Below, piece by piece: positions 7,691 to 9,364 of a DNA stretch of 9,364 nucleotides. The notes beneath the pieces are model-generated. The model made no database searches and was not told where the DNA came from. It saw only the letters and a list, made by a program, of their open reading frames with translations. The number at the start of each line of letters is the position of its first letter. Position 1 is the first letter of the stretch. The translations under genes and the position numbers were made by a program. This DNA is from Balneolales bacterium (GTDB lineage Bacteria; Bacteroidota; Rhodothermia; Balneolales; Balneolaceae), in NCBI GenBank assembly GCA_030830725.1, contig JAURMN010000011.1, forward strand, positions 1 to 9,364, given 5' to 3'.

Positions 7691-8498
7691 TTCACTCCGT
7701 ATTCTTTTCATATCCGATATTGTCGGATCACCTGGAGTGCAAATCCTACAGACACTCCTTCCTGGTTTAGTACAAAAAGTCAAACCCGATTTTATAATTG
7801 CGAATGGAGAGAATGCCCATCAGGGTAGAGGGATAAACGACCAGATTGTAAACACGTTATTTGATCTGGATGTAGATGTGATTACAGGGGGAAATCACTC
7901 CTTTGACAAACATCTTGTTTTTCCGCTCATGAAAAAGGAACCCAGACTATTAAGACCTCACAATTATCCTCATGATAATCCGGGATCCGGATACGGGGTC
8001 TATCCAGTCAAAAACCACTCTGTAAAAATAGGGGTAGTGAATTTAATTGGAAGAACCTTCCTATCACCCGTTCATGATCCATTCGATGCGGCTGATTTTG
8101 TGATTGGGAAAATCAAGGAAGAGACCCCTATCATCTTCGTCGATATGCATGCGGAAGCAACTGCTGAAAAGATGGCAATGGGTTGGTATCTGGATGGAAA
8201 AGTATCTGCTGTAATTGGCACTCACACCCATATTCCAACCGGAGATGCCAGAATTCTACCGTGCGGGACTGGGTATTTGACCGATGCCGGAATGACCGGA
8301 TCCTTTGATTCTGTACTAGGATTAGAAACTGCAACCGCTATTCGACGTTTCAGGCTTGGAACACCTCAACGATACCAAGAAGCTGTTGGCGACCCAAGAA
8401 TTTGTTATGTTCTTCTAGAAATCGATATCGAAAGTGGAAGTTGCACATCCATTTCTTCTCATATTCTCCCAGAATTTGAAAGTAAGAAACATGGCTAA
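7683..8498 (+). CDS. ymdB: YmdB/TIGR00282-family metallophosphoesterase
   Basis: This cytoplasmic calcineurin-fold phosphodiesterase belongs to the Bacillus subtilis YmdB family, for which 2',3'-cyclic-nucleotide phosphodiesterase activity has been reported. All family motifs are present in the 271 residues: SDIVGSPG with D12, NGEN with E43 and N44, GGNH with N71 and H72, DMHAEAT with H156, and GTHTHIPT with H181 and H183. Together these supply the usual two-metal site. LLRPHNYP and TDAGMTGSFDSVLGL are also typical. There is no signal peptide or membrane segment. The start lies inside the last codons of nuoH (8-base overlap) and the end lies inside lolD, so it is probably co-transcribed and translationally coupled with both. 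The physiological substrate here is unknown. The symbol follows the B. subtilis name, not the unrelated E. coli YmdB. Confidence 0.9.
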   Translation: MSDSLRILFISDIVGSPGVQILQTLLPGLVQKVKPDFIIANGENAHQGRGINDQIVNTLFDLDVDVITGGNHSFDKHLVFPLMKKEPRLLRPHNYPHDNPGSGYGVYPVKNHSVKIGVVNLIGRTFLSPVHDPFDAADFVIGKIKEETPIIFVDMHAEATAEKMAMGWYLDGKVSAVIGTHTHIPTGDARILPCGTGYLTDAGMTGSFDSVLGLETATAIRRFRLGTPQRYQEAVGDPRICYVLLEIDIESGSCTSISSHILPEFESKKHG

Positions 8499-9189
8499 TG
8501 CCTCCGAAAGTGAAATAGTTCTGACTGCGAATGGGCTTTGGAAAACATACGCGTCACAAAATGGAGAACCGCTCTCTATCTTAGAGAATGTTTCTATTTC
8601 TCTCCATAAAACCTCTGTAACGGCTATTATGGGAAGTAGTGGATCCGGTAAAAGTACGTTACTCCATCTTTTAGGAGCGCTTGATAAACCTAATCAAGGG
8701 ACAATTCAGTGGGATACCCACGATATTTCTTCTCTTTCTTCTTCAGCCATCAGCAGGCTTCGAAATCAACATGTGGGTTTTGTTTTCCAATTCCATCATT
8801 TATTGGCTGAATTTAACGCTCTGGAAAATATTGCTCTGCCTGCAATGATTAGTGGATTGAGTAAGAAAGAAGCCGAAGAAGAAGCCTATACTTTACTAAC
8901 TCGTATTGGATTGCAAAACCGTTCTTCTCATCGTCCTACTCAGCTCTCAGGGGGAGAAAGGCAACGGATTGCTGTGGCACGCGCGATGATTAATAAGCCA
9001 AAAATACTACTGGCCGACGAACCAACCGGTAATCTGGATGAAATCAATAGCCATCGTCTGCTAGAACTATTACTTGAACTGGACCAATTACATTCGTGTG
9101 CACTGTTGATTGTTACTCATGATGCCTCCATTGCAAACAGATGTGAGGTTAAATATGAACTTAGAGAAAAAAAACTTATCCAAGTTTGA
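8491..9189 (+). CDS. lolD: LolD-type lipoprotein-export ABC transporter ATPase
   Basis: This cytoplasmic ATPase subunit would power release of lipoproteins from the inner membrane with LolC/LolE-type permeases. The 232-residue product has the Walker A GSSGSGKST (48-56) and the Q-loop Q100 in FQFHHLLAEFNALENIALP, whose HHLL-x-EF-x-ALEN pattern is characteristic of LolD. It also has the signature LSGGERQR (152-159), the Walker B ILLADEP with catalytic E177, the D-loop GNLD, and the switch His H210 in VTHD. I chose the ATG at 8491, overlapping the ymdB stop by 8 bases. An in-frame ATG at 8434 would add 19 residues not expected for LolD. No permease gene is visible in the window. FtsE or MacB-type ATPases are less likely alternatives. 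A TGA ends it cleanly. Confidence 0.88.
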   Translation: MANASESEIVLTANGLWKTYASQNGEPLSILENVSISLHKTSVTAIMGSSGSGKSTLLHLLGALDKPNQGTIQWDTHDISSLSSSAISRLRNQHVGFVFQFHHLLAEFNALENIALPAMISGLSKKEAEEEAYTLLTRIGLQNRSSHRPTQLSGGERQRIAVARAMINKPKILLADEPTGNLDEINSHRLLELLLELDQLHSCALLIVTHDASIANRCEVKYELREKKLIQV

Positions 9190-9364
9190 GTCTGAATTTG
9201 TGTAATTGTTTGGTTTAAACTCGAAGGCGCCTTAATTTTGTAAATTGAACTGGTTTAGTATCCTATCAGACCTTACAGATGCTTATCCTTAAAGTTCTTA
9301 TGGCAACTCTGAATTCAGATTAAGGACTACGAATACCTACCTAATCATTTATTTATTTTTTTAA
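9190..9364. other. Non-coding downstream region with short palindromes
   Basis: No convincing reading frame was seen on either strand. The stretch is AT-rich and contains three perfect palindromes: GTTTAAAC at 9213-9220, AAGGCGCCTT at 9224-9233 and TCTGAATTCAGA at 9308-9319. There is also a seven-base inverted repeat, TCCTTAA at 9286-9292 with TTAAGGA at 9320-9326. Just inside it, AGTT (9293-9296) can pair with AACT (9305-9308). A T-rich tract ends the window (about 9348-9362), but no strong GC-rich stem directly precedes it. This probably holds the end of the nuo-ymdB-lolD transcript and perhaps control sequence for the next gene; neither is proven. Confidence 0.4.
9286..9326. repeat. Inverted repeat with nested stem after lolD
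   Basis: TCCTTAA (9286-9292) is exactly complementary to TTAAGGA (9320-9326), and AGTT/AACT (9293-9296 with 9305-9308) can continue pairing inside. The 12-base palindrome TCTGAATTCAGA occupies the rest of the loop. The stem is AU-rich and the loop long. The T-rich tract lies about 20 bases further on, so a classical intrinsic terminator is doubtful. It could be a weak transcript end or protein-binding site, or it could be chance. Confidence 0.25.

Noticed and set aside
8434..8490. In-frame upstream ATG for lolD at 8434
   Set aside because: It would overlap ymdB by 65 bases and add 19 residues with no LolD counterpart. The ATG at 8491 gives the usual LolD length and the same 8-base overlap style as nuoH/ymdB.
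9348..9364. T-rich end of the window as an intrinsic terminator tail
   Set aside because: No GC-rich stem lies directly upstream. The nearest inverted repeat ends about 20 bases earlier and is AU-rich with a long loop.

Overview
The window carries the first eight genes of a bacterial respiratory complex I (NADH:quinone oxidoreductase) operon, nuoA-B-C-D-E-F-G-H. Two further genes are overlapped directly onto its 3' end: a YmdB/TIGR00282-type metallophosphoesterase and a LolD-type ABC transporter ATPase. All confident genes lie on the + strand. No RNA genes, insertion sequences, CRISPR arrays or phage genes were seen. No gene-free stretch exceeds 300 bases.

Organism: base composition looks moderate by eye, and Shine-Dalgarno sequences are mostly weak or absent (one clear exception, at nuoF). 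LolD implies an outer membrane. Separate nuoC and nuoD, a short NuoG without the N7 cluster ligands, and a NuoB with the GWCTYKM variant fit a Gram-negative member of the Bacteroidota/Balneolota/Rhodothermota neighbourhood. That placement is inference from protein character and is tentative.

Layout: bases 2-100 hold the last 32 codons of an unrecognised upstream gene. Bases 101-250 are a leader with a weak sigma70-like promoter candidate. nuoA (251-625) through nuoH (6692-7690) follow in canonical order. nuoB/nuoC and nuoE/nuoF are joined by ATGA overlaps; the other nuo gaps are 10 to 61 bases. nuoH overlaps the phosphoesterase gene by 8 bases, and that gene overlaps lolD by 8 bases. Bases 9190-9364 are non-coding, with several short palindromes and a long-loop inverted repeat.

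How the genes work together: NuoE-F-G form the NADH-oxidising arm (FMN and the first Fe-S clusters). NuoB-C-D form the connecting arm ending at cluster N2 and the quinone pocket. NuoA and NuoH are the membrane subunits around the quinone chamber. NuoI (clusters N6a/N6b) and the antiporter-like NuoJ-K-L-M-N are not here, although nuoI usually follows nuoH, so the remaining subunits must be encoded elsewhere or the complex is incomplete. The position normally held by nuoI is taken by the phosphoesterase-lolD pair. This unusual junction is the most interesting feature of an otherwise ordinary housekeeping region. I see no convincing sign of a wholly new system.
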